A stretch of 64,000 bases of DNA from Aquamicrobium sp. (GTDB lineage Bacteria > Pseudomonadota > Alphaproteobacteria > Rhizobiales > Rhizobiaceae). Under the pieces are notes generated by a model that was given only the letters and a program-made list of their open reading frames with translations, made no database searches and was not told where the DNA came from. Position 1 is the first letter of the stretch. Each line of letters opens with the position of its first letter. Location: contig NZ_JAMLIE010000001.1 of the NCBI RefSeq assembly GCF_023954335.1, forward strand, positions 1,426,001-1,490,000, in the 5' to 3' direction. The translations under genes and the position numbers were made by a program. This document shows, piece by piece, positions 50,633 to 59,739 of this stretch.

Positions 50633-50955
50633 CCTCTCGAAAGCTGGCGTAACGAATCACGCAAATCTAGCACGCGCGCGCGGGGTGCGGCGACCTTACG
50701 CATGGGCAGGTTCTGGAGAGGGAAAATTCGCTGCAAGTTAAGCGAAATCAAGGCGCAGTCGGCATTTTCATGCACCCGCGCAAAAATGCCGCAGCAAGTT
50801 CGGGGCCAATCCCCGGCCTCCTTCAAACCATTCCTTGCGGTTCGACAAAGATTGTGGTTTGAGATTGTGCCAGTCGCCCGCCCCTCGTCACCCGGCGGGG
50901 GCGGTGCGCTTGCGATTTTCGCGAAGAAATTCGCCGAGGAAATTCCGACGGGGAG
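50633..50955. other. Intergenic region between ialB and coxB
   Basis: This 323-bp divergent gap includes a perfect 9-bp hairpin (50760-50768 with 50783-50791; CGGCATTTT stem) and a short CGGGG/CCCCG stem at 50801-50816. No coding frame is plausible and no standard promoter is clear. It is a likely 5' leader for the cytochrome oxidase operon. Confidence 0.45.
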
Positions 50956-51855
50956 ATGACAAGGGTGATGAAGAAGTTCCTTGCAGGCGTGGCCGTCCTT
51001 TCGCCGCTTCTGGCCGGCGCCAGCGCGTTCGCGGCGCAGCCGGAGCCCTGGCAGCTCGGCCTGCAGCCGGCGGCGACCGCGATCATGGAAGAGATCCGCT
51101 GGTTCGAGCAGTACACGCTCTGGTTCATCGTGCCGATCACCCTGCTCGTCATGATACTGCTGGCCTGGTGCATCATCCGCTACCGTGCCGGCGCCAACCC
51201 GACCCCCTCGCGCACCAGCCACAACACGCTGATCGAGGTGATCTGGACCGTCGGGCCGGTGATCGTGCTCCTGTTCATCGCCGTCCCCTCCTTCCAGCTC
51301 CTCACCGCGCAGTACAATCCCGAGGAAGAGCCGGCCATGACGCTGAAGGCCACCGGCGTCCAGTGGAGCTGGGAATACGAGTATCAGGACGGCGAGGAGC
51401 CGCTGACCTTCTCCTCCTTCATGCTGCGCGATGAAGACCGCGCCGACGCCGGCAAGGAGGACAGGGCCGCCTATCCGCGCCTTCTCGCCGTCGACAACGA
51501 GATCGTCGTTCCGGTCGACACGACCGTGCGCGTCCTCGTCACCGCCAGCGACGTCATCCACGCCTTCGCCATGCCGGCCTTCGGCATCAAGGTCGACGCC
51601 GTTCCGGGACGCCTGAACGAGACCTGGTTCAAGGCCGAGCGCGAAGGCATGTATTACGGCCAGTGCTCGGAGCTGTGCGGCAAGGACCACGCCTTCATGC
51701 CCATCGGCATCCGCGTCGTCAGCCGCGAGCAGTACGACGCCTGGCGCGCGGCCGCGCAGGCCAATCTCGATGAGGCGAACAAGGCGCTCGTGGCTTCGCT
51801 CGCAAGCCGCGCGGTCGACGTCGCCGACGCCGGCCCCAACGCCAGCGCGCAATAA
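50956..51855 (+). CDS. coxB: Cytochrome c oxidase subunit II
   Basis: The 299-residue subunit has an N-terminal signal-like segment (MKKFLAGVAVLSPLLAGASAFA), two membrane helices, and a CuA cupredoxin domain: VQWSWEYEYQDGEE, the His ligand in DVIHAFAMPAFGIKVD, and YYGQCSELCGKDHAFMPIGI with both CuA cysteines. It receives electrons from cytochrome c at the periplasmic face. The start could be the ATG at 50956 or 50968 (MKKFL), with GGGGAG upstream. It begins an oxidase operon. Confidence 0.96.
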   Translation: MTRVMKKFLAGVAVLSPLLAGASAFAAQPEPWQLGLQPAATAIMEEIRWFEQYTLWFIVPITLLVMILLAWCIIRYRAGANPTPSRTSHNTLIEVIWTVGPVIVLLFIAVPSFQLLTAQYNPEEEPAMTLKATGVQWSWEYEYQDGEEPLTFSSFMLRDEDRADAGKEDRAAYPRLLAVDNEIVVPVDTTVRVLVTASDVIHAFAMPAFGIKVDAVPGRLNETWFKAEREGMYYGQCSELCGKDHAFMPIGIRVVSREQYDAWRAAAQANLDEANKALVASLASRAVDVADAGPNASAQ

Positions 51856-51876
51856 CAAGCATTACGGAGCGGGAAA

Positions 51877-53547
51877 ATGGCAGGCTCGGCATCTCAGCAC
51901 GACACCCACGCGGCCCATGACCACGACGACCACCACATGCCGACCGGCTGGACGCGGTGGGTCTATTCGACCAACCACAAGGACATCGGCACCCTTTACC
52001 TGATCTTCGCGATCATGGCCGGCATCATCGGCGGCTTCCTGTCGGTGATGATGCGCTGGGAGCTCGCCGAGCCGGGCATCCAGATCTTCCACGGCCTCGC
52101 GGCCATGGTCTACGGCTACGAGGGCGAGGCGGCGATCGACGGCGGCAAGCAGCTGTTCAACGTCTTCACCACCGCGCACGCGCTGATCATGATCTTCTTC
52201 ATGGTGATGCCGGCGCTGATCGGCGGCTTCGCCAACTGGATGGTGCCGATCATGATCGGCGCGCCGGACATGGCGTTCCCGCGCATGAACAACATCTCGT
52301 TCTGGCTCCTGCCGCCGGCCTTCATCCTGCTGCTGATCTCGCTGTTCATGCCCGGCCCCACCGGCAGCTACGGCGCGGGCGGTGGCTGGACGCTCTATCC
52401 GCCGCTGTCGACCCAGTCGCCCGGCCCGGCCGTCGACTTCGTCATCCTCTCGCTGCACATCGCCGGCGCCTCGTCGATCCTCGGCGCAATCAACTTCATC
52501 ACCACCATCTTCAACATGCGCGCCCCGGGCATGACGCTGCACAAGATGCCGCTCTTCGCCTGGTCGGTGCTCATCACCGCCTTCCTGCTGCTGCTCACCC
52601 TTCCGGTGCTGGCCGGCGGCATCACCATGCTGCTGACCGACCGCAATTTCGGAACCGCGTTCTTCGCGCCCGAGGGCGGCGGCGACCCGATCCTGTTCCA
52701 GCACCTGTTCTGGTTCTTCGGCCATCCGGAAGTGTACATCCTGATCCTGCCGGGCTTCGGCATCGTCAGCCACATCATCTCGACCTTCTCGCGCAAGCCG
52801 GTCTTCGGCTATCTCGGCATGGCCTACGCCATGGTCGCCATCGGTGTCGTCGGCTTCGTGGTGTGGGCGCACCACATGTACACGACCGGCATCTCGCTCG
52901 ACGCGCAGCGCTACTTCGTCTTCGCGACGATGGTCATCGCCGTGCCGACCGGCGTGAAGATCTTCTCGTGGATCGCGACGATGTGGGGCGGCTCGATCTC
53001 GTTCCGCACGCCGATGCTGTGGGCGATCGGCTTCATCTTCCTGTTCACCGTGGGCGGCGTCACCGGCGTCCAGCTCGCCAATGCCGGCCTCGACCGCGCG
53101 CTGCACGACACCTACTACGTGGTCGCCCACTTCCACTACGTCTTGTCGCTGGGCGCGGTGTTCGCGATCTTCGCCGCCTGGTACTACTGGTTCCCGAAGA
53201 TGTTCGGCTACATGTACTCGCCGCTCATCGCGCGCACCCATTTCTGGGTGACGTTCATCGGCGTCAACCTGATCTTCTTCCCGCAGCACTTCCTCGGCCT
53301 CGCCGGCATGCCGCGCCGCTACATCGACTATCCGGACGCCTATGCCGGCTGGAACCTGGTGTCGTCGTGGGGCTCGTATCTCTCGGCCCTCGGCGTGATC
53401 ATCTTCCTCATCGGCGTCTTCGAGGCGTTCGCCAGGAAGCGCGTGGCGGGCGACAACCCGTGGGGCGAGGGTGCGACGACGCTCGAATGGCAGCTTTCGT
53501 CGCCCCCGCCCTACCACCAGTGGGAGCAGCTTCCGAAGGTCAAGTAG
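51877..53547 (+). CDS. ctaD: Cytochrome c oxidase subunit I
   Basis: The 556-residue heme-copper oxidase core has twelve predicted membrane helices. Motifs: a heme ligand segment TTAHALIMIFFMVMPALIGGF, LFWFFGHPEVYILILPGFGIVSHI containing the Cu-B His and covalent Tyr, WAHHMYTTG, and HDTYYVVAHFHYVLSLGAVFAIFA with heme a and a3 His ligands. It reduces oxygen and pumps protons. An antisense open frame spans it entirely but is a codon-use shadow. It follows coxB by 21 bp. Confidence 0.97.
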   Translation: MAGSASQHDTHAAHDHDDHHMPTGWTRWVYSTNHKDIGTLYLIFAIMAGIIGGFLSVMMRWELAEPGIQIFHGLAAMVYGYEGEAAIDGGKQLFNVFTTAHALIMIFFMVMPALIGGFANWMVPIMIGAPDMAFPRMNNISFWLLPPAFILLLISLFMPGPTGSYGAGGGWTLYPPLSTQSPGPAVDFVILSLHIAGASSILGAINFITTIFNMRAPGMTLHKMPLFAWSVLITAFLLLLTLPVLAGGITMLLTDRNFGTAFFAPEGGGDPILFQHLFWFFGHPEVYILILPGFGIVSHIISTFSRKPVFGYLGMAYAMVAIGVVGFVVWAHHMYTTGISLDAQRYFVFATMVIAVPTGVKIFSWIATMWGGSISFRTPMLWAIGFIFLFTVGGVTGVQLANAGLDRALHDTYYVVAHFHYVLSLGAVFAIFAAWYYWFPKMFGYMYSPLIARTHFWVTFIGVNLIFFPQHFLGLAGMPRRYIDYPDAYAGWNLVSSWGSYLSALGVIIFLIGVFEAFARKRVAGDNPWGEGATTLEWQLSSPPPYHQWEQLPKVK

Positions 53548-53573
53548 GAAGCCTCCCGACCGCAACGATGAAT

Positions 53574-53609
53574 CCGCCGGCCCTCCTTTACTCGCGGGGC
53601 TGGCGGTTT
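53574..53609 (+). terminator. Weak terminator-like hairpin after coxA
   Basis: CCGCCGGCCC (53574-53583) pairs with GGGCTGGCGG (53597-53606) with one G-U pair, followed by TTT. It lies between ctaD and ctaB and may lower expression of the assembly factors rather than end the transcript. Confidence 0.4.
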
Positions 53610-53640
53610 CGGCCAAACGGATAGACCGGATCAGGTACGC

Positions 53641-54579
53641 ATGGCCCTTATTGAGGAAAGCAGGTTCGAGGACGCCGGCCTTCGCGTGTCGGAAGCCACG
53701 CCCGGCGATTATCTCGCGCTGCTCAAGCCGCGGGTCATGTCGCTGGTCGTCTTCACCGCCTTCGTCGGCATGGTGACGGCGCAGGCGCCCGTCAACCCGG
53801 TCATCGCCGTGTTCTCGATCCTCGCCATCGCCGTCGGCGCGGGCGCGTCCGGCGCGCTCAACATGTGGTACGACGCCGACATCGACGCGGTGATGAGCCG
53901 CACCGTCAACCGCCCGGTCCCGTCCGGCCGCGTCGCGCCCGGCGAGGCGCTGGCCTTCGGCCTCGTCCTGTCGGCGCTGTCGGTGATGACGCTCGGCCTC
54001 GTCGCCAACTGGCTGGCCGCGAGCCTGCTCGCCTTCACCATCTTCTTCTACGCCGTCGTCTACACGATGTGGCTCAAGCGCTGGACGCCGCAGAACATCG
54101 TCATCGGCGGCGCCGCCGGCGCGTTCCCGCCCATGATCGGCTGGGCCGCCGTCACCGGCGACGTCAGCCTCTACGGCGTCGTCCAGTTCCTCATCATCTT
54201 CCTGTGGACGCCGCCGCATTTCTGGGCGCTGGCGCTGTTCAAGTCCGGCGACTACCAGCGCGCCGGCGTGCCGATGATGCCCAACGTCGCCGGCGAGGCT
54301 TCGACCAAGCGCCAGATCTTCGCCTACTCGATCCCCGTCGCCTTCATCGCCGTCGTCCCGACGCTGATCGGCGTCGCCAGCCTCGCCTACGGGCTGTTCG
54401 CCGCCGCGCTCGGCGCCGCCTTCGTCTGGTATGCGTGGAAAGTGCTGCGCATGGACGAGGCCGACCGCGGCATGCGTCCGGCGAAGATGCTGTTCGCCTA
54501 TTCGGTGTTCTATCTCTTCGCCATCTTCGCCGCGCTTCTCGCCGACGGCATCGTCGGCCGTATCGGAGGCGTCTGGTGA
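53641..54579 (+). CDS. ctaB: Heme O synthase (protoheme IX farnesyltransferase)
   Basis: The 312-residue UbiA-fold enzyme adds farnesyl to heme b for the oxidase. It has the first Asp-rich motif NMWYDADIDAVMSRTVNRPVPSGR, the second YTMWLKRWTPQNIVIGGAAGAFPPMIGW, KSGDYQRAGVPMMPNVAG and about eight to nine hydrophobic helices. It sits in the coxBA-ctaB-coxF-ctaG-coxC operon, sharing four bases with the small coxF-like gene. Confidence 0.96.
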   Translation: MALIEESRFEDAGLRVSEATPGDYLALLKPRVMSLVVFTAFVGMVTAQAPVNPVIAVFSILAIAVGAGASGALNMWYDADIDAVMSRTVNRPVPSGRVAPGEALAFGLVLSALSVMTLGLVANWLAASLLAFTIFFYAVVYTMWLKRWTPQNIVIGGAAGAFPPMIGWAAVTGDVSLYGVVQFLIIFLWTPPHFWALALFKSGDYQRAGVPMMPNVAGEASTKRQIFAYSIPVAFIAVVPTLIGVASLAYGLFAAALGAAFVWYAWKVLRMDEADRGMRPAKMLFAYSVFYLFAIFAALLADGIVGRIGGVW

Positions 54580-54770
54580 GCGTGATGGAAGGCAGGATCG
54601 TCATGGAAGACAATGGTGCCCCCAAGGGCGTCGAGATGACCGAGGCGCAGAAGAAGGCGCGCCGCAGCCGGTCGATCGCCATCGGCCTCGCGCTCGCCGC
54701 GCTCGTGGTGCTGTTCTACGTCATCACCCTGGTCAAGTTCGGGCCGGCGATCCTCAACCGGCCTATGTGA
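54576..54770 (+). CDS. CoxF-like small membrane protein
   Basis: The 64-residue (or 61 from the ATG at 54585, or 55 from 54603) product has one membrane helix (IAIGLALAALVVLFYVITLVKFGPAIL) with a short charged N-terminus. It matches the small CoxF-type protein seen between ctaB and ctaG in rhizobial oxidase operons. GGAGG lies six bases before the GTG at 54576, which overlaps the ctaB stop. Function in oxidase assembly is presumed. Confidence 0.75.
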   Translation: MSVMEGRIVMEDNGAPKGVEMTEAQKKARRSRSIAIGLALAALVVLFYVITLVKFGPAILNRPM

Positions 54771-54777
54771 GGATGCG

Positions 54778-55494
54778 ATGAGCGATCTTGCACCGCGAAC
54801 GGCAGGGAGTGGAGGCGAGCGGGGCATCCGCGAGCCGGAACAAGGCCGCGACCGCGGACCGGGCTTTCGCCCGTCCCCGCGCGAGCGGCAAGAAGGTAGG
54901 GGCGAGCGGCGCTCGAACCGCGTCGTCGTTCTCGTGTGCCTGACCTTTTTCGGCACCATGCTGGGCATGTCCTATGCCGCGGTGCCGCTCTACGATCTGT
55001 TCTGCCGGGTGACCGGCTATGGCGGCACCACCCAGCGCGTCACGCAATATTCGGACGTCGTCCTCGACCGCGAGATCACCGTGCGCTTCGACGCCAACGT
55101 CGCCGGCGGCCTGCCATGGGCCTTCAAGCCCGTCGCGCGCGACGTGACGGTGAAGATCGGCGAGACGACGCAGGCGAGCTACGAGGCGAAGAACGTCTTC
55201 TCGCGCCCGACCTCCGGCCGCGCCAGCTTCAACGTGACGCCGCAGCTCGCCGGCGCCTATTTCATGAAGGTCGAGTGCTTCTGCTTCACCGACACCGAGC
55301 TCGCGCCCGGCGAGACCATGGACATGCCGGTCGTGTTCTATGTCGATCCGGCCATCGTCGACGTGCCGGAGCTGAAGAACATCCATACCATAACCCTTTC
55401 CTACACCTTCTTCCCGATCGACAAGGACGGACCGCAGGGTCAGACCGCGGCCGGGAAGACGCAAACCAGCACCGACACGAAACTCGGGGGATAG
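54778..55494 (+). CDS. ctaG: Cytochrome c oxidase assembly protein CtaG (Cox11)
   Basis: The 238-residue copper chaperone has a single N-terminal membrane helix (VVVLVCLTFFGTMLGMSYAAVPLYDLFCRVTGYGGTTQ) after a basic Arg/Gly-rich tail, then a periplasmic beta-sandwich ending with ECFCFTDTELAPGETMDMPV, the CFCF copper-binding motif. It delivers Cu-B to subunit I. Start ATG at 54778, 7 bp after the CoxF-like stop. It precedes coxC by one base. Confidence 0.96.
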   Translation: MSDLAPRTAGSGGERGIREPEQGRDRGPGFRPSPRERQEGRGERRSNRVVVLVCLTFFGTMLGMSYAAVPLYDLFCRVTGYGGTTQRVTQYSDVVLDREITVRFDANVAGGLPWAFKPVARDVTVKIGETTQASYEAKNVFSRPTSGRASFNVTPQLAGAYFMKVECFCFTDTELAPGETMDMPVVFYVDPAIVDVPELKNIHTITLSYTFFPIDKDGPQGQTAAGKTQTSTDTKLGG

Positions 55495-55495
55495 A

Positions 55496-56377
55496 ATGGC
55501 AGACGCCCACGCCAAGCATCACGACTATCACATCATCGACCCGAGCCCCTGGCCGGTCCTCGGCTCGCTGGCTGCCTTCGTGCTGGCGATCGGCGGCATC
55601 GGCTGGATGCAGTATCTCAAGGGCAATGCCGATTTCTCGCTCCTCGGCATTCCGCTGGCGACCCCGTGGGTGTTCTTCGTCGGCCTCGCTTTGGTGCTTT
55701 ACGTCATGTTCGCCTGGTGGTCGGACACGATCCGCGAGGCGCATGAGGGGCATCACACGCGCGTGGTGTCGATCCACCTGCGCTACGGCATGATCATGTT
55801 CATCGCCTCGGAGGTGATGTTCTTCGCCGCCTGGTTCTGGGCCTTCTTCGACGTCAGCCTGTTCCCCGGCGAGGCGCAGCAGGTCCTGCGGTCGGAGTAC
55901 ACCGGCGGCGTCTGGCCGCCGAAGGGCATCGAGATCCTCGATCCCTTCCACCTGCCGCTCTACAACACCATCATCCTGCTGCTGTCGGGCACGACGCTGA
56001 CCTGGGCGCACCATGCGCTGCTGCACGACGACCGCAAGGGGATGGTCTGGGGGCTGGCGATCACCGTCGCGCTCGGCCTGCTGTTCTCCTACGTGCAGTT
56101 CTACGAGTACGCGCACGCGCCGTTCGACTTCAAGCAGTCGATCTATGGGGCGACCTTCTTCATGGCCACGGGCTTCCACGGCTTCCACGTCATCATCGGC
56201 ACGATCTTCCTGATCGTCTGCCTGCTGCGGGCGATGGCCGGCCATTTCACCGCCCAGCAGCATTTCGGCTTCGAGGCGGCGGCGTGGTACTGGCATTTCG
56301 TCGACGTGGTCTGGCTGTTCCTCTTCGCGGCCATCTATGTCTGGGGTTCGGCGGGCGGCACCATCGCCGCGCATTGA
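55496..56377 (+). CDS. coxC: Cytochrome c oxidase subunit III
   Basis: The 293-residue subunit has seven predicted membrane helices. Conserved pieces: SPWPVLGSLAAFVLAIGGIGWM, FIASEVMFFAAWFWAFFDVSLFP, WAHHALLHDDRKGMVWGL, ATGFHGFHVIIGTIFLIV and FEAAAWYWHFVDVVWLFLFAAIYVWG. It stabilises the subunit I-II complex. A strong terminator follows at 56406. Confidence 0.96.
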   Translation: MADAHAKHHDYHIIDPSPWPVLGSLAAFVLAIGGIGWMQYLKGNADFSLLGIPLATPWVFFVGLALVLYVMFAWWSDTIREAHEGHHTRVVSIHLRYGMIMFIASEVMFFAAWFWAFFDVSLFPGEAQQVLRSEYTGGVWPPKGIEILDPFHLPLYNTIILLLSGTTLTWAHHALLHDDRKGMVWGLAITVALGLLFSYVQFYEYAHAPFDFKQSIYGATFFMATGFHGFHVIIGTIFLIVCLLRAMAGHFTAQQHFGFEAAAWYWHFVDVVWLFLFAAIYVWGSAGGTIAAH

Positions 56378-56405
56378 GGCGAACGATCCGAACGGATAGA
56401 ACGGG

Positions 56406-56437
56406 GGCGGCCGTGGCGACACGGCCGCCTTTCTCTT
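56406..56437 (+). terminator. Terminator of the cytochrome oxidase operon
   Basis: A perfect 10-bp GC stem (56406-56415 with 56420-56429) closes a GCGA loop and is followed by TTTCTCTT. It lies 29 bp after the coxC stop codon. Confidence 0.8.
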
Positions 56438-56470
56438 GGGAAGGCCGGCAACGGCAAGGACGGAAATGCC

Positions 56471-56896
56471 ATGAGCGAGAACATGAGCGAGAGCCAGCAC
56501 GGCGACACGGCCATCTGGCCGCCGGTCGATCCGGTCAGGGCCGGGCTCTCCGGCCGCTGCCCGCGCTGCGGCGAGGGCCGACTGTTCAAGGGCTTCCTCG
56601 CCGTCGGCGACCGCTGCGGCAATTGCCGGCTCGACTATTCCTTCGCCGATGCCGGCGACGGCCCGGCCGTGTTCGTCATCCTCATCATTGGCTTCGTCGT
56701 CGTCGGGCTGGCGCTGTGGATGGAGGTCAACCACAATCCGCCGCTGTGGCTGCATTTCATGTTGTGGATACCGCTGACCCTCGTGCTTTCGCTGGCCGCG
56801 CTGCGCGCGTTGAAGGGCCTGCTGATCGTGCTGCAATACCGTAACAAGGCGGCCGAGGGCCGGCTGGAAAACGGCTCCGGCGGGGAAGAGCGATGA
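56471..56896 (+). CDS. DUF983 family membrane protein
   Basis: The 141-residue protein has a cysteine motif CPRCGEGRLFKGFLAVGDRCGNC (two CxxC units) at residues 37-60, then two membrane helices (VFVILIIGFVVVGLALWM and LWLHFMLWIPLTLVLSLAALRALKG). DUF983 proteins occur next to SURF1 and oxidase genes and are presumed linked to respiratory complex assembly. It overlaps the SURF1 gene by four bases. Confidence 0.9.
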   Translation: MSENMSESQHGDTAIWPPVDPVRAGLSGRCPRCGEGRLFKGFLAVGDRCGNCRLDYSFADAGDGPAVFVILIIGFVVVGLALWMEVNHNPPLWLHFMLWIPLTLVLSLAALRALKGLLIVLQYRNKAAEGRLENGSGGEER

Positions 56897-57651
56897 GTGC
56901 TGACAGCGGCAGGCCGGCGCGCCGGCGCGCGAGCACGGTGCTCTTCGTCGTCCTCGGCCTCGCCGCCCTCGCCATCCTCCTCGGCCTCGGCACATGGCAG
57001 GTGCAGCGGCTCCACTGGAAGGAAGGGCTGATCGCCACCATCGACGCCCGCATCGACTCTGCGCCCCAGCCGCTCGCCGCCATCGAGGCGCGGCTTGCCG
57101 AGGCGGGCGATGTCGATTACTGGCCCGTCTCGCTCGCCGGCACCTTCCGTCACGAGGGCGAGCGGCATTTCTTCGCCACCCACAAGGGGCATTCGGGCTA
57201 TTTCGTCTATACGCCGCTTGCGCTCGACGACGGCCGGCTGGTCCTCGTCAATCGCGGTTTCGTGCCGTTCGACCTTAAGGACGCCGCCACCCGCCCCGAA
57301 GGGCAGGTCGAGGGGAGGCGGGAGATCGCCGGCCTCGCCCGCAACCGGGTCGACGGGAAGCCCAATTCGCTGATGCCGGACAACGACCCGGAAAAGAACA
57401 TCTTCTACTGGAAGGACATCGGCGCCATGGCGGCGAGCGCCGGCGTCGGCGCGCCCGGCGACTACCTGCCCTTCTTCGTCGATGCCGACGACGCGCCCAA
57501 TCCCGGCGGGCTGCCCGTCGGCGGGGTGACGCTGGTCGACATGCCCAACAGCCACCTTCAATACGCCGTCACCTGGTACGGCCTCGCCGCCGCGCTTGCC
57601 GGGGTGATGGGCGTCTGGCTCTGGCGACGGTGGCGGACTCCGGCCGGATAG
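56893..57651 (+). CDS. SURF1 family cytochrome oxidase assembly protein
   Basis: The 252-residue protein has a hairpin of two terminal membrane helices (STVLFVVLGLAALAILLGLGTWQVQRLHWKE near the start, and YAVTWYGLAAALAGVMGVWLWRRWRT at the end) with the periplasmic GTWQ, VLVNRGFVPFD, and the late NSHLQYAVTWYGLA of SURF1. It helps insert heme a into subunit I. ATGA overlap with DUF983 indicates coupling. Confidence 0.94.
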   Translation: MSADSGRPARRRASTVLFVVLGLAALAILLGLGTWQVQRLHWKEGLIATIDARIDSAPQPLAAIEARLAEAGDVDYWPVSLAGTFRHEGERHFFATHKGHSGYFVYTPLALDDGRLVLVNRGFVPFDLKDAATRPEGQVEGRREIAGLARNRVDGKPNSLMPDNDPEKNIFYWKDIGAMAASAGVGAPGDYLPFFVDADDAPNPGGLPVGGVTLVDMPNSHLQYAVTWYGLAAALAGVMGVWLWRRWRTPAG

Positions 57652-57657
57652 ATGGCG

Positions 57658-57688
57658 GCCCCACAGAAGCCGGCCCCACAGAAGCCGG
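57658..57688. repeat. Tandem duplication of 14-15 bases before ispH
   Basis: GGCCCCACAGAAGCC occurs twice in tandem just after the SURF1 stop codon. Slippage in replication is the likely origin; no function is evident. Confidence 0.7.
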
Positions 57689-57689
57689 G

Positions 57690-57718
57690 TTGACAGGCCG
57701 GGGCGCAACAGCCATCTG
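57690..57718 (+). promoter_or_regulatory. Predicted ispH promoter
   Basis: TTGACA, a 17-bp spacer and CATCTG lie about 58 bp before ispH. The -35 is a perfect consensus; the -10 is weak. Confidence 0.4.
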
Positions 57719-57775
57719 GCCTGTGGCGGATGGGCGATCTCCAGCAAGCATCACGCCCGGAAAAGAGACGAGACG

Positions 57776-58771
57776 ATGAAGCCACCCCTGACGATCAGGC
57801 TATGCGGCCCGCGCGGTTTCTGCGCCGGTGTCGACCGCGCGATCCAGATCGTGGTGCTGGCGCTGAAGAAATACGGCCCCCCCGTCTATGTAAGGCACGA
57901 GATCGTCCACAACCGCTACGTCGTCGAGGGGCTGCAGGAGCGCGGCGCGATCTTCATCGAGGAGCTCGATGAGATCCCGCCCGAGCATCACGACAAACCG
58001 GTGGTGTTCTCCGCCCACGGCGTGCCGAAATCCGTGCCGCAGGACGCCGAGGCGCGGAACCTGTTCTATCTCGACGCCACCTGTCCGCTGGTCTCCAAGG
58101 TCCACAAGCAGGCGATGCGCCACCACCGCCAGGGCCGCCACGTCCTGCTCGTCGGCCATGCCGGCCACCCGGAAGTCATCGGCACCATGGGCCAGCTGCC
58201 GGAAGGCGCGGTGACGCTGGTCGAGACCGAGGCGGACGCGGCGTGGATCATGCCGGCCGACCCCGAGGCGCTCGGCTTCGTCACCCAGACGACGCTGTCG
58301 GTGGACGACACCGACGGCATCATCCGCGCGCTCCAGAAGCGCTTTCCCGCCATGCAGGCGCCGGCGGCGGAATCGATCTGCTACGCCACGACCAACCGCC
58401 AGGACGCGGTCAAGGAGGCCGCGCCCGGCGCGGACCTGTTCATCGTCGTCGGCGCGCCCAACTCGTCGAATTCCAGGCGGCTGGTCGAGGTCGCCGAGCG
58501 GGCCGGCGCGACGCGCGGGCTGCTCGTCCAGCGCGCCGCCGAGATCGACTGGAGCGACATCGGCGACATCGCGACGCTCGGCCTCTCGGCCGGCGCGTCC
58601 GCCCCCGAGATCATCGTCGACGAGATCATCGACGCCTTCCGCCAGCGTTTCGAGGTCAAGATGGAGCTGGCCATCACCGCCGAGGAAACGGAAACCTTCC
58701 TCGTCAATCGTGTGCTGCGCGACGTCGAGCTGACGACCGCCGACATGGCGTTCGTGAACGGGAACGCCTGA
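57776..58771 (+). CDS. ispH: 4-hydroxy-3-methylbut-2-enyl diphosphate reductase
   Basis: The 331-residue iron-sulfur enzyme makes IPP and DMAPP in the last step of the non-mevalonate pathway. The three cluster cysteines are in CGPRGFCAGVDRAI (near residue 14-17), DATCPLVSKVH and ESICYATTNRQDAV; VFSAHGVPKSV carries the catalytic region. Followed by thrB, overlapping by one base. IspE and Dxs occur elsewhere in the window. Confidence 0.97.
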   Translation: MKPPLTIRLCGPRGFCAGVDRAIQIVVLALKKYGPPVYVRHEIVHNRYVVEGLQERGAIFIEELDEIPPEHHDKPVVFSAHGVPKSVPQDAEARNLFYLDATCPLVSKVHKQAMRHHRQGRHVLLVGHAGHPEVIGTMGQLPEGAVTLVETEADAAWIMPADPEALGFVTQTTLSVDDTDGIIRALQKRFPAMQAPAAESICYATTNRQDAVKEAAPGADLFIVVGAPNSSNSRRLVEVAERAGATRGLLVQRAAEIDWSDIGDIATLGLSAGASAPEIIVDEIIDAFRQRFEVKMELAITAEETETFLVNRVLRDVELTTADMAFVNGNA

Positions 58772-59739
58772 TGGCCGTCTACACCGACATCACCGAGGCG
58801 GAGCTCGCCGCCTTCCTGGGCGGCTACGATCTCGGCGGGCTCCTGTCCTACAAGGGCATCGCCGAGGGCACGGAGAACTCGAACTTCGTCCTCCACACCG
58901 GGGCCGGCCCGTTCATCCTGACGCTCTACGAGAAGCGGGTGGAGCGGTCGGACCTGCCGTTCTTCCTCGGCCTGATGGAACATCTGGCAAAGCGCGGCGT
59001 CTCCTGCCCGCTGCCGGTGCGCCGCAGGAACGGCGAGATGACCGGCGACCTCGCCGGCCGGCCGGCGGCGATCATCACCTTCCTCGAAGGCATGTGGCCG
59101 CGCCGGCCGACGCCGGCCCACTGCCGGGCGGTGGGCGAGGCGCTGGCGCGCCTGCATGTCGCCGGGGCCGACTTTCCGCTCGCCCGCCCCAACGCCCTGT
59201 CGCTGCCGGGCTGGCGCACGCTGTGGGACGGCTGCCTCGCCCGCGCCGACGAGGTCGAGCCGGGGCTGGGGGCAGAGGTCGCGGCCGATTTTTCCGTGCT
59301 CGAGGCCGGCTGGCCGCGCGGCCTTCCCGCCGGCGTCATCCATGCCGACCTCTTCCCGGACAACGTCTTCTTCCTCGGCGACAGGCTCTCGGGGCTGATC
59401 GATTTCTATTTCGCCTGCAACGACTTCTTCGCCTACGATCTCGCCACCTGCCTCAACGCGTGGTGCTTCGAGCGCGACCACGCCTTCAACCTGACCAAGG
59501 GGACGGCGCTGCTCGCCGGCTACCAGAGCGTGCGCCCGCTGGCGCCGGCCGAGGCGGAGGTGCTGCCGCTGCTGGCGCGCGGCTCGGCCCTGCGCTTCAT
59601 GCTGACGCGGCTCTACGACTGGCTGCACGGACCGGACGGCGCGCTGGTGATGAAGCGCGACCCGATGGAATATGTGCGCAAGCTGCGCTTCCACCGCGCG
59701 GTCGCCTCGGCCAGCGAATACGGCCTCGCCCGCCCATGA
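58771..59739 (+). CDS. thrB: Homoserine kinase (aminoglycoside phosphotransferase fold)
   Basis: The 322-residue kinase phosphorylates homoserine in threonine synthesis. It is of the APH-like type common in alphaproteobacteria, not the GHMP type: YKGIAEGTENSNFVLHTGAGPFILTLYEK, VIHADLFPDNVFFLGDRLSGLIDFYFACNDFFAYDLA (catalytic and metal-binding Asp). Start ATG at 58771 shares one base with the ispH stop; it shares four with rnhA downstream. Confidence 0.93.
   Translation: MAVYTDITEAELAAFLGGYDLGGLLSYKGIAEGTENSNFVLHTGAGPFILTLYEKRVERSDLPFFLGLMEHLAKRGVSCPLPVRRRNGEMTGDLAGRPAAIITFLEGMWPRRPTPAHCRAVGEALARLHVAGADFPLARPNALSLPGWRTLWDGCLARADEVEPGLGAEVAADFSVLEAGWPRGLPAGVIHADLFPDNVFFLGDRLSGLIDFYFACNDFFAYDLATCLNAWCFERDHAFNLTKGTALLAGYQSVRPLAPAEAEVLPLLARGSALRFMLTRLYDWLHGPDGALVMKRDPMEYVRKLRFHRAVASASEYGLARP

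Noticed and set aside
51862..54219. A 785-codon open frame on the minus strand opposite coxA and ctaB
   Set aside because: Its product is almost entirely Arg, His, Asp, Glu and Gly, as expected from the antisense of a GC-rich gene. The plus-strand genes are certain, and no ribosome binding site or family is visible.
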